A stretch of DNA of 64,000 nt from an uncultured Eubacteriales bacterium. GTDB taxonomy: Bacteria > Bacillota > Clostridia > Oscillospirales > Acutalibacteraceae. The translations under genes were made by a program, and so were the position numbers. Positions 16,888 through 25,598 of this stretch are shown here, in pieces; the stretch's first letter is position 1; the number at the start of each line of letters is the position of its first letter. The notes beneath the pieces are model-generated. The model did not search any database. It worked only from the letters and a program-made list of their open reading frames with translations, and was not told the origin of the DNA. The stretch is taken from positions 1 through 64,000 of the forward strand of contig CAQKRU010000003.1 of assembly GCA_948823415.1 (NCBI GenBank), read 5' to 3'.

Positions 16888-18111
16888 CTACGCGGCGGCG
16901 TTCACCAGCTTGTTGAACATCAGCGGGTTGAACTGATTTAGCGCGTTGTAGTTTATGGTAAAGCTCAGCGAATCGAGCTTTTGCTTGATTTTTTCTTCAA
17001 ACTCTGTGCGTTTCATCTCGGACAAGATGTTATCGCGTTTGCTGTTTTTGCCGGATTCATCGGATTCTTGCTCTTGCTCCGAGTCATTTTCGGCGTTCTG
17101 ATCGGAGTTTTCCTGATTTGCATCCTGAGATTCTGGCTTTTGCTCGGCGGCCTCATCCTTGCTAAAGTCAAGATCCTCCGTAGGAGCGCCGGCGTTATAG
17201 ATTAAGAAGTAGATGTTGTTCAAAGTCACCATGGCGGCCTTGCCCTTTTCGAGGGCCTTGACCTTCTCTGCGATTTCTGAAGCCAAGGTTGGTGAGTTCG
17301 GATTAATAATCTGCTCAACCAACGGGTCGCTAGGGGCGCCAGCCTGGGCAGGTGTAGACTTTTTGAGTTCCTCACGAACCTGATCAAGCGTCTTGCTGCC
17401 GTTGTTTATAGCGTCAACATAGCCGTTCAGCTCGCTCTGGATGGTTTCGTCCGTTTCGGCCGGTTGATTCTGGTTATTTTCGCCCTCTGGCTTATTTCCC
17501 GAATCAGAATTATTCGCATCGCCGCTCTCGCTCGAAGGAGTCGGCATTTTTGAGTAGAACAACAGCTTCATGTAGCTCTCTTTATAATATCTGTTGATAG
17601 CCTCGTCGGAAACCGGGTTGGAGCCGTCCTTGCCGTAAATCGCCATAAAAATCTTGCTCCTCTTCACCTGAGCCGAAACCACGCGCTGCACGTCGGCCCT
17701 GCTAATGCCGGAGTTTGCAAACATCGTGCCCGATGACGACATGACGGAGTCGACAAGCTCTTGAATTTGCTTTTCATCAGATTCAGCCAGGCTCAAGCCC
17801 ATCTCCGAGAACATCGCTTCGCCAACAAGAGCGTCCTTGCACATACTCAGCGACTTTTCGACGATCCAATTGGGCGCGCTCTGGCCCTCGATGGTTGCGT
17901 TGGTGATGTCGTCGGTAGTGGAGCCGTCTTGAGACAACTTCTGAATAGCCTCCTGATGGGCCTGCATCAAGAAAAAGACGTAAACCCCAGTAGGAAGGGA
18001 TTCGTCGCCGCATTTGATAGCCCAAGACCTGTCGAAACAACCGCAGCCGCAAAAATTCAGACAAAGTGCGAGCGCCAAGAACATGGTGATGCCTTTTTTG
18101 AAAAATTTCAT
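16888..18111 (-). CDS. SurA/PrsA-like lipoprotein (putative foldase)
   Basis: 407 residues. Signal sequence with Cys-rich lipobox region (Leu-Asn-Phe-Cys-Gly-Cys, about 18-24), followed by a SurA-N-like helical region that begins Trp-Ala-Ile-Lys-Cys-Gly-Asp-Glu-Ser-Leu-Pro-Thr-Gly-Val-Tyr. Related clostridial lipoproteins are predicted peptidyl-prolyl isomerase-type chaperones of exported proteins. A clear PpiC catalytic domain is not visible, and two acidic Gln/Asn/Glu-rich linkers (about 195-225, 325-360) interrupt the protein. GGAGGGT precedes the ATG. Confidence 0.72.
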   Translation of the reverse strand: MKFFKKGITMFLALALCLNFCGCGCFDRSWAIKCGDESLPTGVYVFFLMQAHQEAIQKLSQDGSTTDDITNATIEGQSAPNWIVEKSLSMCKDALVGEAMFSEMGLSLAESDEKQIQELVDSVMSSSGTMFANSGISRADVQRVVSAQVKRSKIFMAIYGKDGSNPVSDEAINRYYKESYMKLLFYSKMPTPSSESGDANNSDSGNKPEGENNQNQPAETDETIQSELNGYVDAINNGSKTLDQVREELKKSTPAQAGAPSDPLVEQIINPNSPTLASEIAEKVKALEKGKAAMVTLNNIYFLIYNAGAPTEDLDFSKDEAAEQKPESQDANQENSDQNAENDSEQEQESDESGKNSKRDNILSEMKRTEFEEKIKQKLDSLSFTINYNALNQFNPLMFNKLVNAAA

Positions 18112-18203
18112 TTTTACTTTACCCTCCGTTTTTTTGCTGCGCGAACATGGCCAAACGCCGCGCCAAAAGCCAGAAGTCCGCGCAAAAATATTATTTTAAT
18201 CAG

Positions 18204-18232
18204 ATTATACACTTTTTTACAAAAAATGTCCA
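18204..18232 (-). promoter_or_regulatory. Promoter of the SurA-like lipoprotein gene
   Basis: On the minus strand TGGACA (18232-18227), 17-bp spacer, TATAAT (18209-18204). Confidence 0.65.
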
Positions 18233-18239
18233 CAAAAAT

Positions 18240-21200
18240 TTAAGATATCGATAGAATTTCTTTCAGATTCGCGATGACAGTGAGCTTGGGGTCCGCCGTG
18301 ACGCAGACGTGCGGCTTGGCAGTGGACTTTATGGTGATTCGCTTGCCCATGGTTTTTATGAATTTTTCGAGAAGTTTTTCGTCCAAATTGTTAGAAAAAA
18401 ACAGGAAAGTGTTGTTCTGCTGGCGGATTTCGTAAATCCCGAGGTCCGAAGCGGTGTTGCGAATGAGCGCGATGTCAATCAGATTGCTCACACTCTCGGG
18501 CGGGTCGCCAAATCGGTCAATCAGCTCGTCAAAAACGTCCGTAGCATCGTCCTTAGAGCGAATATCCGAAATGCGGCGATAGATATCAAGCCGCTGGTTC
18601 ACGTTCGAGATGTACCGTTCCGGAATATGAGCGCTAACCTGGACGTCCACAAGGCACTCGACCTCTAATTTTGCCGGCACGTCGCCCTTTTCAACGCGAA
18701 CAGCATTCTCCAACAGCTTCAGATACATGTCGTAGCCCACGTCAGCCATGTGTCCGTGCTGCTCGCCACCAAGAATATTCCCGGCGCCACGCAGTTCGAG
18801 ATCCCTCATCGCAATTTTGAATCCCGAACCAAACTCGGTAAACTCGCGAATTGCCGCAAGCCGCTTTTGCGAGATCTCGCTTAAAACCTTGTTGCGCTTA
18901 TAAGTAAAGTAGGCAAAAGCGCGACGTTCTGAGCGTCCCACGCGGCCACGAATTTGATGAAGCTGCGCCAGACCAAGCCTATCGGCGTTTTCGATGATCA
19001 AAGTGTTCACATTTGCAACGTCGACACCGGTTTCGATTATCGTCGTGCAGACTAGAATGTCGATTTTATGCTCGATCACGCCCTGCCACACGCGGGAAAG
19101 CTCCTGCTCGGACATCTTGCCGTGAGCAAAGCCGACCGTCGCCTCGGGAATCTGGCGTTGCAGAGCGGCCGCGGCTTGAGAGATGCTGCCGACGCTGTTG
19201 TGCATGTAGTAGACCTGGCCGCCCCGCCGCAGCTCCTTGCGAATCGCCTCGTTGATGATCGTTTGATTGTGCTCCAGAACGTAGGTCTGCACGGGAACCC
19301 GATTCTGCGGGGCTTCCTCGATCGAGGACATGTCGCGGATCCCAGACATAGCCATATTTAGGGTGCGGGGAATGGGCGTTGCCGACAGCGTGAGGATGTC
19401 GACGTTTTTAGCGATTTCCTTAAAGCGTTCTTTTTGCTTAACGCCGAACCGCTGCTCTTCGTCGATGATTACGAGGCCTAGATCGCGGAAGATCACGTCC
19501 TTTTGGACCATCCGATGCGTTCCGACGATGATGTCAATTTCGCCGCGCTTTAGGCGTTTTAAGATGGCCTCTTGTTGCCGTAGCGTCCGGAACCGCGAGA
19601 GCATCTCGATTTTCACTGGAAACGAGCGAAATCGCGAAAGGATTGTCTCAAAATGCTGCCAGGCCAAAATGGTCGTGGGCACCAGAATAGCGCACTGTTT
19701 GGAGTCGCAAACGCACTTGAACGCCGCCCGTAAGGCAACCTCTGTTTTGCCAAAGCCGACATCCCCGCACAAAAGCCGGTCCATGGGCACGATCCGTTGC
19801 ATGTCCGCCTTTATTTCGTCGATGCAGCGCATTTGATCGGGCGTTTCGACGTACTCAAACTGAGCCTCAAAATCGCGCTGAAGCTCGCCATCTTCGGCAA
19901 AGGCGTACCCCTTTGCTCGCATGCGATCGGAGTACAGCTTGATGAGCTCTTTTGCGATGTCCTGAGTGGCCTTTTTCACGCGCGTCTTCGACTTTTGCCA
20001 GTCGATTGTGCCCAGTTTATTGAGCTTTACGCGAGTTTCTGCAGACGGACCGATGTATTTGTCGACCAAATCAAGCTGCGTAACAGGAACATAGAGCGTG
20101 TCGCCCTTCGCGTAGGAAATCTTGATGTAATCCTTCGCCACACCTTGCACCTCGAGCTTATGGACGCCGTTAAAAATGCCGATTCCGTGCAGGCTATGAA
20201 CGACATAATCGCCGACGTGGAGGTCAGAAAGGCTATAAATGCTAGTGGATTTATTTTTCTTTTTAGGAAAAATCTTCTGAGATTTGCCAGCATGACTATA
20301 GGTAATGAGTGAAAAGTTAATTTCTGGATATTCAAACCCAGCCGAGAGCGTTCCAGGAGTGACAATTTTAACTCCGTTTGGTATATTTTTGGCATTTAAT
20401 ACAAATTGTATATTTTTATAAAGTGGTGTGAGGTCGAACACAATGCGGTTAGCAGCAGTTTCATCGCCAGCAAGAATCACAACAGATTGATCAACGCTCA
20501 TAGAAGACAGATCTTCGCTCAAAAGATTAACACTTCCGCTCCAAGGCGCAATCTGACGGGCGTTAAAGGCAATATTTTTATCAATTGTCGAAAAACAACT
20601 TTGAGTTAAAAACAAATCAAAATATACAGTTTGTTTATCATAAATAAAGGACAAAAAGTCAGATTTATCGAGCGAGAAGGATGTCAGACCATTGCAAAGC
20701 ACGCCATCTTCTAGGTATAAGCGCAAACCTTCCTCCCATTGAGCCTGATGTGATCGCAGTTTTTCATCTATCTGAGCTTGCTCACATATGAATATCATCG
20801 CATTTGACGGCAAATAATCCAGCAAAGTCCCAGGAGAGTCGTATATAAGCGAGATAAATTTATCGCGAGACCCGATATTACCTGTGTTCTGCAAGCATTC
20901 TATTTCTGCACTTAAAGTATTAATCGCCTTTTCAACAGATTTACTTGATTCCAGACGTTTTTGAAGTTTGCTCATTTTTGCCAAAAGTTTAGAAGTGTCG
21001 CTAATGACGACCTCATGGGCCGGAGTGATGTTTATAACGTCAACTTTTTCGGTCCGGCGCTGGTCCGCAATATCAAAAAAGCTCATAGAGTCGATTGCGT
21101 CGCCCCAGAACTCAATTCGGACAGGCCTATTACTATTTGTTGAAAAGATATCTAAAATTCCTCCGCGTAGAGAAAATTGCCCCGGGCCTTCAACCTGATC

Positions 21201-21689
21201 AGAGCGCGTGTAGCCGCAGTTTGTGAGATTTTTAACGGCATTTTCGGGAGAAATTTTTGTGTCCAATCCGATGCTGAAAGTGGAGGTGCTGAGGGTGCTT
21301 TCGGGGACTGTGAATTGCAGCGCGGCGTCGATCGTGGCAACAACGATGTCCAACTGACCGCTTAAAATCTGGCTCAGAACACTAATCCGCCGGTGCTCAT
21401 ATTCGGTAGATTGGCCTTCAATATTGTAAAAATTGAAGTCGCGAGCCGGAAAAACGGCGGCCCTGCTGCCCATAGAGGTTAAATCGGTGGCCATTTTTTG
21501 CGCAATACCCTCATTTGGAACGATCATAAGAGCAGGTAAATTCTTGACTTTGCAGATAGAATGGGCAAAGTGAGCCTTGTGAATGTCGGCCAACCCTGTA
21601 ATACCAGCTGTATTTTTATCGTTGAAAATTACTTTTAGTATAGATTTAAACGTTGGCGATTTTAGCAATATTTTGTCTAAAAATTCCAT
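18240..21689 (-). CDS. mfd: Transcription-repair coupling factor Mfd
   Basis: 1149 residues. Removes stalled RNA polymerase at DNA damage and recruits UvrA. N-terminal UvrB-like domains, a central CarD-like RNA-polymerase-interaction domain (His-Val-Gly-Asp-Tyr-Val-Val-His-Ser-Leu-His-Gly-Ile-Gly), RecG-like helicase with Walker A Gly-Asp-Val-Gly-Phe-Gly-Lys-Thr and Asp-Glu-Glu-Gln box, and C-terminal TRCF domain. Begins 10 bp after pth, so the two share a transcript. Confidence 0.95.
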   Translation of the reverse strand: MEFLDKILLKSPTFKSILKVIFNDKNTAGITGLADIHKAHFAHSICKVKNLPALMIVPNEGIAQKMATDLTSMGSRAAVFPARDFNFYNIEGQSTEYEHRRISVLSQILSGQLDIVVATIDAALQFTVPESTLSTSTFSIGLDTKISPENAVKNLTNCGYTRSDQVEGPGQFSLRGGILDIFSTNSNRPVRIEFWGDAIDSMSFFDIADQRRTEKVDVINITPAHEVVISDTSKLLAKMSKLQKRLESSKSVEKAINTLSAEIECLQNTGNIGSRDKFISLIYDSPGTLLDYLPSNAMIFICEQAQIDEKLRSHQAQWEEGLRLYLEDGVLCNGLTSFSLDKSDFLSFIYDKQTVYFDLFLTQSCFSTIDKNIAFNARQIAPWSGSVNLLSEDLSSMSVDQSVVILAGDETAANRIVFDLTPLYKNIQFVLNAKNIPNGVKIVTPGTLSAGFEYPEINFSLITYSHAGKSQKIFPKKKNKSTSIYSLSDLHVGDYVVHSLHGIGIFNGVHKLEVQGVAKDYIKISYAKGDTLYVPVTQLDLVDKYIGPSAETRVKLNKLGTIDWQKSKTRVKKATQDIAKELIKLYSDRMRAKGYAFAEDGELQRDFEAQFEYVETPDQMRCIDEIKADMQRIVPMDRLLCGDVGFGKTEVALRAAFKCVCDSKQCAILVPTTILAWQHFETILSRFRSFPVKIEMLSRFRTLRQQEAILKRLKRGEIDIIVGTHRMVQKDVIFRDLGLVIIDEEQRFGVKQKERFKEIAKNVDILTLSATPIPRTLNMAMSGIRDMSSIEEAPQNRVPVQTYVLEHNQTIINEAIRKELRRGGQVYYMHNSVGSISQAAAALQRQIPEATVGFAHGKMSEQELSRVWQGVIEHKIDILVCTTIIETGVDVANVNTLIIENADRLGLAQLHQIRGRVGRSERRAFAYFTYKRNKVLSEISQKRLAAIREFTEFGSGFKIAMRDLELRGAGNILGGEQHGHMADVGYDMYLKLLENAVRVEKGDVPAKLEVECLVDVQVSAHIPERYISNVNQRLDIYRRISDIRSKDDATDVFDELIDRFGDPPESVSNLIDIALIRNTASDLGIYEIRQQNNTFLFFSNNLDEKLLEKFIKTMGKRITIKSTAKPHVCVTADPKLTVIANLKEILSIS

Positions 21690-21699
21690 TTTGACCCTC

Positions 21700-22290
21700 T
21701 TAAGAATTAAACTTGTTCATCGCGCCCTCGATGTCACCGCCGATCATCAGCTTGAGCGCGAGACTAACATTTTTTATTGCGACATCAATTTTTTCGCGTT
21801 CCGCGGCACTAAATTCGGACAAAACCCACTTGGCAAGATCCCACTTTGGCGGTTTGGCGCCAATACCGATCTTTATCCGAGGAAAAGTATCGCACCCCGT
21901 CTTAATAATGATGTCCTTGAGACCGTTGTGGCCGCCAGCGCTGCCCTTTTTGCGAATTCGCAGCTTCCCCAGAGGCAACGAGATGTCGTCCGCGATGACA
22001 ATGACGTTTTCAATAGGGATTTTGTGGTAACTAGCGATCTCTTCGACTGCGTCGCCACTTAAATTCATAAAAGTTTGAGGTTTTACCAGCAGAACGCGAT
22101 TATCTGCAAACGAAGTTTCAAAAATCTCAGCATGGTGCTTAACTTTTTTGGAAGCAGCGCCCTTTTCCTTTATAATATGGTCGACAGCCATAAAACCCAC
22201 GTTATGACGGGTGTTTTTGTACTGGTTGCCAGGGTTGCCCAGCCCCACGACGAGGAATTCTGGCTTTGACTTGTTAAAAATTTTAAACAT
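21700..22290 (-). CDS. pth: Peptidyl-tRNA hydrolase
   Basis: 196 residues. Recycles peptidyl-tRNA dropped by ribosomes. Starts with a short extension and then Gly-Leu-Gly-Asn-Pro-Gly-Asn-Gln-Tyr-Lys-Asn-Thr-Arg-His-Asn-Val-Gly-Phe, with the catalytic His in the Arg-His-Asn motif. AGAGGTGCCCCAGT precedes the ATG. The glmU-pth-mfd order is the classic Bacillota neighbourhood. Confidence 0.95.
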   Translation of the reverse strand: MFKIFNKSKPEFLVVGLGNPGNQYKNTRHNVGFMAVDHIIKEKGAASKKVKHHAEIFETSFADNRVLLVKPQTFMNLSGDAVEEIASYHKIPIENVIVIADDISLPLGKLRIRKKGSAGGHNGLKDIIIKTGCDTFPRIKIGIGAKPPKWDLAKWVLSEFSAAEREKIDVAIKNVSLALKLMIGGDIEGAMNKFNS

Positions 22291-22386
22291 ACTGGGGCAC
22301 CTCTTTTTTGTTTTACTAAAAAATGGCTAAACAGCGGGGAAAATTGCCCTACTATTAAATATACAAATAGTATAAATTGTGGCGAG

Positions 22387-23418
22387 TTATACAAATTCGT
22401 TGTTGCGAATGACCGAAAAAGGTTTAATCGAAACGTCCGAAATAATGCGAGAATCAGAGCAGTCAACCGCCCGAAGGCTAATATTGTTGCCGATCAAGCA
22501 GTTTTCTATGTGAGAATTTGGCCCAATCACGCAGTTTGTGCCGATAATGGTTTTTTCGGTGATGACCGTACCAGGAAGAATGCAGGTATTATGCCCTATC
22601 TGAACCTCGTCGGTCACGACAACCCCGTCAGTGCAAGGAATATCGACACCGTTAAGCATCAAGCGCTTGAGGATGCCCGCCCTAGCGATGTTGTTAAGCT
22701 CGTTTAGCTGAATCGGGTCGTTGGCGCCGAGCACGGTATTTTCGGATTGAGAAATATAGGCGTTAACGCGGAACCCGCGGGACAAAAGCAGGCAGATGGT
22801 GTCGGGAAGGTAGAATTCTTGCTGAGAGTTGTTGCTTTTTATGTTGTGCAAGGCGTCCAAAAGCGGCGGAACCTTGAACCAGTAGCCGCCGGAGCTCACC
22901 TCATTTATCTTCTGCGTCGTCTCGTCGGCGTCCTTCTGCTCCACGATGGCTGTGAGCGTCCCTGTGTGGCTGTCGCGGATGATTCTCCCGTATCCATGCG
23001 GATTTTTAATTTTAGCAGAAATTACCGTAGCGTCGTTACCCTGATTCTGATGCAGTTCGTAGGCGTTTTTAATAGTGCGGCTGTCCATAAAAGGCCCGTC
23101 GCCGTTCAAAATTAGAACGTCCCTATCAATATTCTCCAAAAGAAAATTTTTAGCCGTCAAAACGGCGTGAGCAGTGCCCTTGCGCTCTTTTTGAATCACG
23201 GTCTCATAGGGAAGAGCGAGTTTCTGCAGGTAATCAATAATCACGTCACTCTTGTAGCCCGCGACTACGCATACTGGTGAGATTTCTGCATCACTTAAGG
23301 CGTTTAAAACCCATTGTAGCAAGGGCCGAAATAGCACTTTTGACAAAACCTTCGGCATATTCGACTTCATGCGGGTTCCTTCGCCCGCAGCCAAAACGAT
23401 CGCACAGGTATTTTTCAC
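22387..23418 (-). CDS. glmU: GlmU-type UDP-N-acetylglucosamine pyrophosphorylase, short form
   Basis: 343 residues against about 450-460 for bifunctional GlmU. The uridyltransferase half is complete (Leu-Ala-Ala-Gly-Glu-Gly-Thr-Arg-Met-Lys-Ser at 11-21; Pro-Lys-Val-Leu; Asn-Gly-Asp-Gly-Pro at about 84). The left-handed beta helix has only about four turns and stops before the part that carries the acetyl-CoA site and catalytic His. No continuation is seen in other frames of the 96-bp gap to pth. The cell should need a separate acetyltransferase for GlcN-1-P. Confidence 0.85.
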   Translation of the reverse strand: MKNTCAIVLAAGEGTRMKSNMPKVLSKVLFRPLLQWVLNALSDAEISPVCVVAGYKSDVIIDYLQKLALPYETVIQKERKGTAHAVLTAKNFLLENIDRDVLILNGDGPFMDSRTIKNAYELHQNQGNDATVISAKIKNPHGYGRIIRDSHTGTLTAIVEQKDADETTQKINEVSSGGYWFKVPPLLDALHNIKSNNSQQEFYLPDTICLLLSRGFRVNAYISQSENTVLGANDPIQLNELNNIARAGILKRLMLNGVDIPCTDGVVVTDEVQIGHNTCILPGTVITEKTIIGTNCVIGPNSHIENCLIGNNISLRAVDCSDSRIISDVSIKPFSVIRNNEFV

Positions 23419-23582
23419 AAAAAATCCTCCAAAATTAAAAATTCAAAAACAAAAGACATAAAAACCGCGCCATGGACGACCTGAGAGCAATTTTGAATCT
23501 TAACAAATGTAAAACCGAAAAGTGCCATGAGGTCGACCAAACCGGAAAAGTTGAAAAAACCAAAATTAATATGCGTTTTGTG

Positions 23583-24113
23583 CTATTTGACGATACCGGT
23601 TTTGATTAGATCCAGCGCGGCGACTAATGCATTATATGCGGCAGAGAGCCGAATATAATCGCGGTCTGCGGAGTTTCCATGCGCCAAATTCAAGCGAACA
23701 TAGGTGGTTTTAGTCATGTTAGAGAGCCCAACATAAACGAGACCCACGGTATCACTGGAGTTAGGGCTCTTTGGACCAGCGTAACCTGTGGTAGAAAGGC
23801 CGACATCGGCATTTGCAAGCTTTCGCACGTTTGCGGCCATTTCCATCGCGGTCTCCTTAGAAACAGCGGTGTGCTGCGCCAGAGTCCTTGCGGAGACGGA
23901 CAGCAATTTTTCTTTTATAGAATTTGAATAGGCGCAAATTCCGCACTCGAAAACCTCCGAAGCGCCGGGAATATCGGTAATCAGCTTAGCAATCAAACCT
24001 CCCGTGCAGCTCTCTGCAGTGGCGATCTTCAAGTTCTTTTCGAGCAGCAAGTCGATCAGCTCGCGCGCGAGCAGGTTAATATTTAGGGAATTCGCGGGTT
24101 TTCCTGAATCCAT
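23583..24113 (-). CDS. pncC: CinA C-terminal domain protein (nicotinamide-nucleotide amidase, PncC type)
   Basis: 176 residues holding only the C-terminal domain of CinA. The amidase signature Ala-Thr-Ala-Glu-Ser-Cys-Thr-Gly-Gly is at about 31-39, and Thr-Gly-Tyr-Ala-Gly-Pro near 108. The family deamidates nicotinamide mononucleotide in NAD salvage. It stands upstream of glmU on the same strand, with 164 bp between them. Confidence 0.85.
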   Translation of the reverse strand: MDSGKPANSLNINLLARELIDLLLEKNLKIATAESCTGGLIAKLITDIPGASEVFECGICAYSNSIKEKLLSVSARTLAQHTAVSKETAMEMAANVRKLANADVGLSTTGYAGPKSPNSSDTVGLVYVGLSNMTKTTYVRLNLAHGNSADRDYIRLSAAYNALVAALDLIKTGIVK

Positions 24114-24202
24114 CTTATTCGGGCCTCCAAAACAAATCTAAATCTATTTTAAAGTTGCCGCGCCGTTATGTCAAATTTTTTGGGCGATTTTTTCAAAAAT
24201 CG

Positions 24203-24232
24203 TTGACTTTTTGGGCGAAATTGGGGTATCAT
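24203..24232 (+). promoter_or_regulatory. Promoter of the CrtO-like gene
   Basis: TTGACT (24203-24208), 18-bp spacer, TATCAT (24227-24232). Confidence 0.6.
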
Positions 24233-24260
24233 AAAAAGTGGAAAAGAGGTTGACAAATTT

Positions 24261-24809
24261 ATGATTTCGAGCGAGAATACGTGGATTGTCGCGGCGTGGA
24301 ACGTGGGGTTTATCCTGGCGTGGGACTTGATCGTGTTTTGCTGCTGCAAGGTTTTGAGCGACGACCATTTTGATTACAATAAGTATATTTATCGAGAAAA
24401 ATACTGGGAGGATAATGGCCGGTGGTACAACAAATGTCTAAAAATCAAGGCTTGGAAGAATTTGTTGCCGCAGTACATCTCGAAGAACGGATTTTCCAAA
24501 AAACGCCTGAGCAGCCTGTCGCTGAGCTACATAGACCGGTTTATTTTGGAAACGTGCCGCGCGGAGTGGGCGCATAAAAACTGCATGTGGGTGGCGGTTT
24601 TGATAGTTTTGATCAACAAGATCCTCATGGGAATAATGTTTTGCGCAGTTGTGCTGCTAATAAACCTGCCGTACGTGTGCATTCAGCGGTATAACCGCAT
24701 CCGGCTGATAAATCTGCGTGAGAAGATCTTGAAATCGCGCCGGAATGAGTTTGAAAACAAAAATATGATGAATTTTGTGAAGAAGTTTGAGCTGGCGAAC
24801 TTTCGGTGA
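24261..24809 (+). CDS. CrtO-like membrane acyltransferase family protein
   Basis: 182 residues with two membrane stretches (about 8-30 and 112-140). The motifs Lys-Ile-Lys-Ala-Trp-Lys-Asn-Leu-Leu-Pro, Arg-Ala-Glu-Trp-Ala-His, and Asn-Leu-Pro-Tyr-Val-Cys-Ile-Gln-Arg-Tyr-Asn-Arg-Ile-Arg-Leu match the family of glycosyl-4,4'-diaponeurosporenoate acyltransferase (CrtO) of staphyloxanthin synthesis. No carotenoid genes are nearby, so the substrate is probably another membrane glycolipid. AAGAGG precedes ATG 24261; rsmE follows 54 bp downstream. Confidence 0.7.
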   Translation: MISSENTWIVAAWNVGFILAWDLIVFCCCKVLSDDHFDYNKYIYREKYWEDNGRWYNKCLKIKAWKNLLPQYISKNGFSKKRLSSLSLSYIDRFILETCRAEWAHKNCMWVAVLIVLINKILMGIMFCAVVLLINLPYVCIQRYNRIRLINLREKILKSRRNEFENKNMMNFVKKFELANFR

Positions 24810-24863
24810 TTCAGAGGCCGAGGCTCGCCTGATTTTTGCGATTTATGCGATTGGAATGATGAT

Positions 24864-25589
24864 ATGCCGCGTTTTTTTGTAAACGAGCCGGTTGAGGATT
24901 TTTTTGAAATTTCGGGCGATGACGCAGCGCATATTGCGAAGTCGCTGCGGATGCAAAAAGGCGAAACGCTGACTTTGTGCCACGATGCGACGGATTATAT
25001 TTGTGAGATCACCGACTTTGGCGAGGGTTCGGTAAAGTTGAGGCTCTTAAAGGTAGAAAAGTGCGACTCAGAGCCAAACGTAAAGGTCACACTCTTTCAG
25101 GCGCTACCCAAAGGGGACAAGATGGACTTCATCGTTCAGAAGGCCGTAGAAGTCGGAGTGAGCGCGATCGTTCCGGTGCTCACAAGCCGATGTGTTTCGC
25201 GTCCGGATGAGAAATCGCTGCAGAAGAAGGTGTCTCGCTGGCAGAAAATCGCCGAAGAAGCTGCAAAGCAGTCCGGAAGAGGCAGAATACCGCGCGTTTT
25301 AGAAGCAGTAAGCTTAGAAAATGCCGTAGAAACAGCAAAAAGAAGTGAAAAAACGCTTCTTTTTTACGAAAATGGTGGATCCCCACTACGAGAGGTCATA
25401 AACACCAGAAAACCGCAGTCTGTTGCTGTTTTCATCGGGCCAGAGGGTGGATTCGAACCTGCAGAAGTAGACTTGGTGTCGGCCGCTGGGGGCGCGACAT
25501 GCACGCTTGGCAAAAGGATCCTCCGAACCGAGACGGCCGCGATAGTCGCCACCGCGCTGGTGATTTACGAAATCGAAGCTAGAAACTGA
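24864..25589 (+). CDS. rsmE: 16S rRNA (uracil-N3) methyltransferase RsmE
   Basis: 241 residues. Methylates U1498 of 16S rRNA. SPOUT-fold knot signatures Phe-Ile-Gly-Pro-Glu-Gly-Gly-Phe (about 192) and Leu-Gly-Lys-Arg-Ile-Leu-Arg-Thr-Glu-Thr-Ala (about 217) are intact, and the N-terminal PUA-like part starts Pro-Arg-Phe-Phe-Val. Converges on glyS with only 9 bp between stop codons and no clear terminator. Confidence 0.94.
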   Translation: MPRFFVNEPVEDFFEISGDDAAHIAKSLRMQKGETLTLCHDATDYICEITDFGEGSVKLRLLKVEKCDSEPNVKVTLFQALPKGDKMDFIVQKAVEVGVSAIVPVLTSRCVSRPDEKSLQKKVSRWQKIAEEAAKQSGRGRIPRVLEAVSLENAVETAKRSEKTLLFYENGGSPLREVINTRKPQSVAVFIGPEGGFEPAEVDLVSAAGGATCTLGKRILRTETAAIVATALVIYEIEARN

Positions 25590-25598
25590 GACTTGCGG

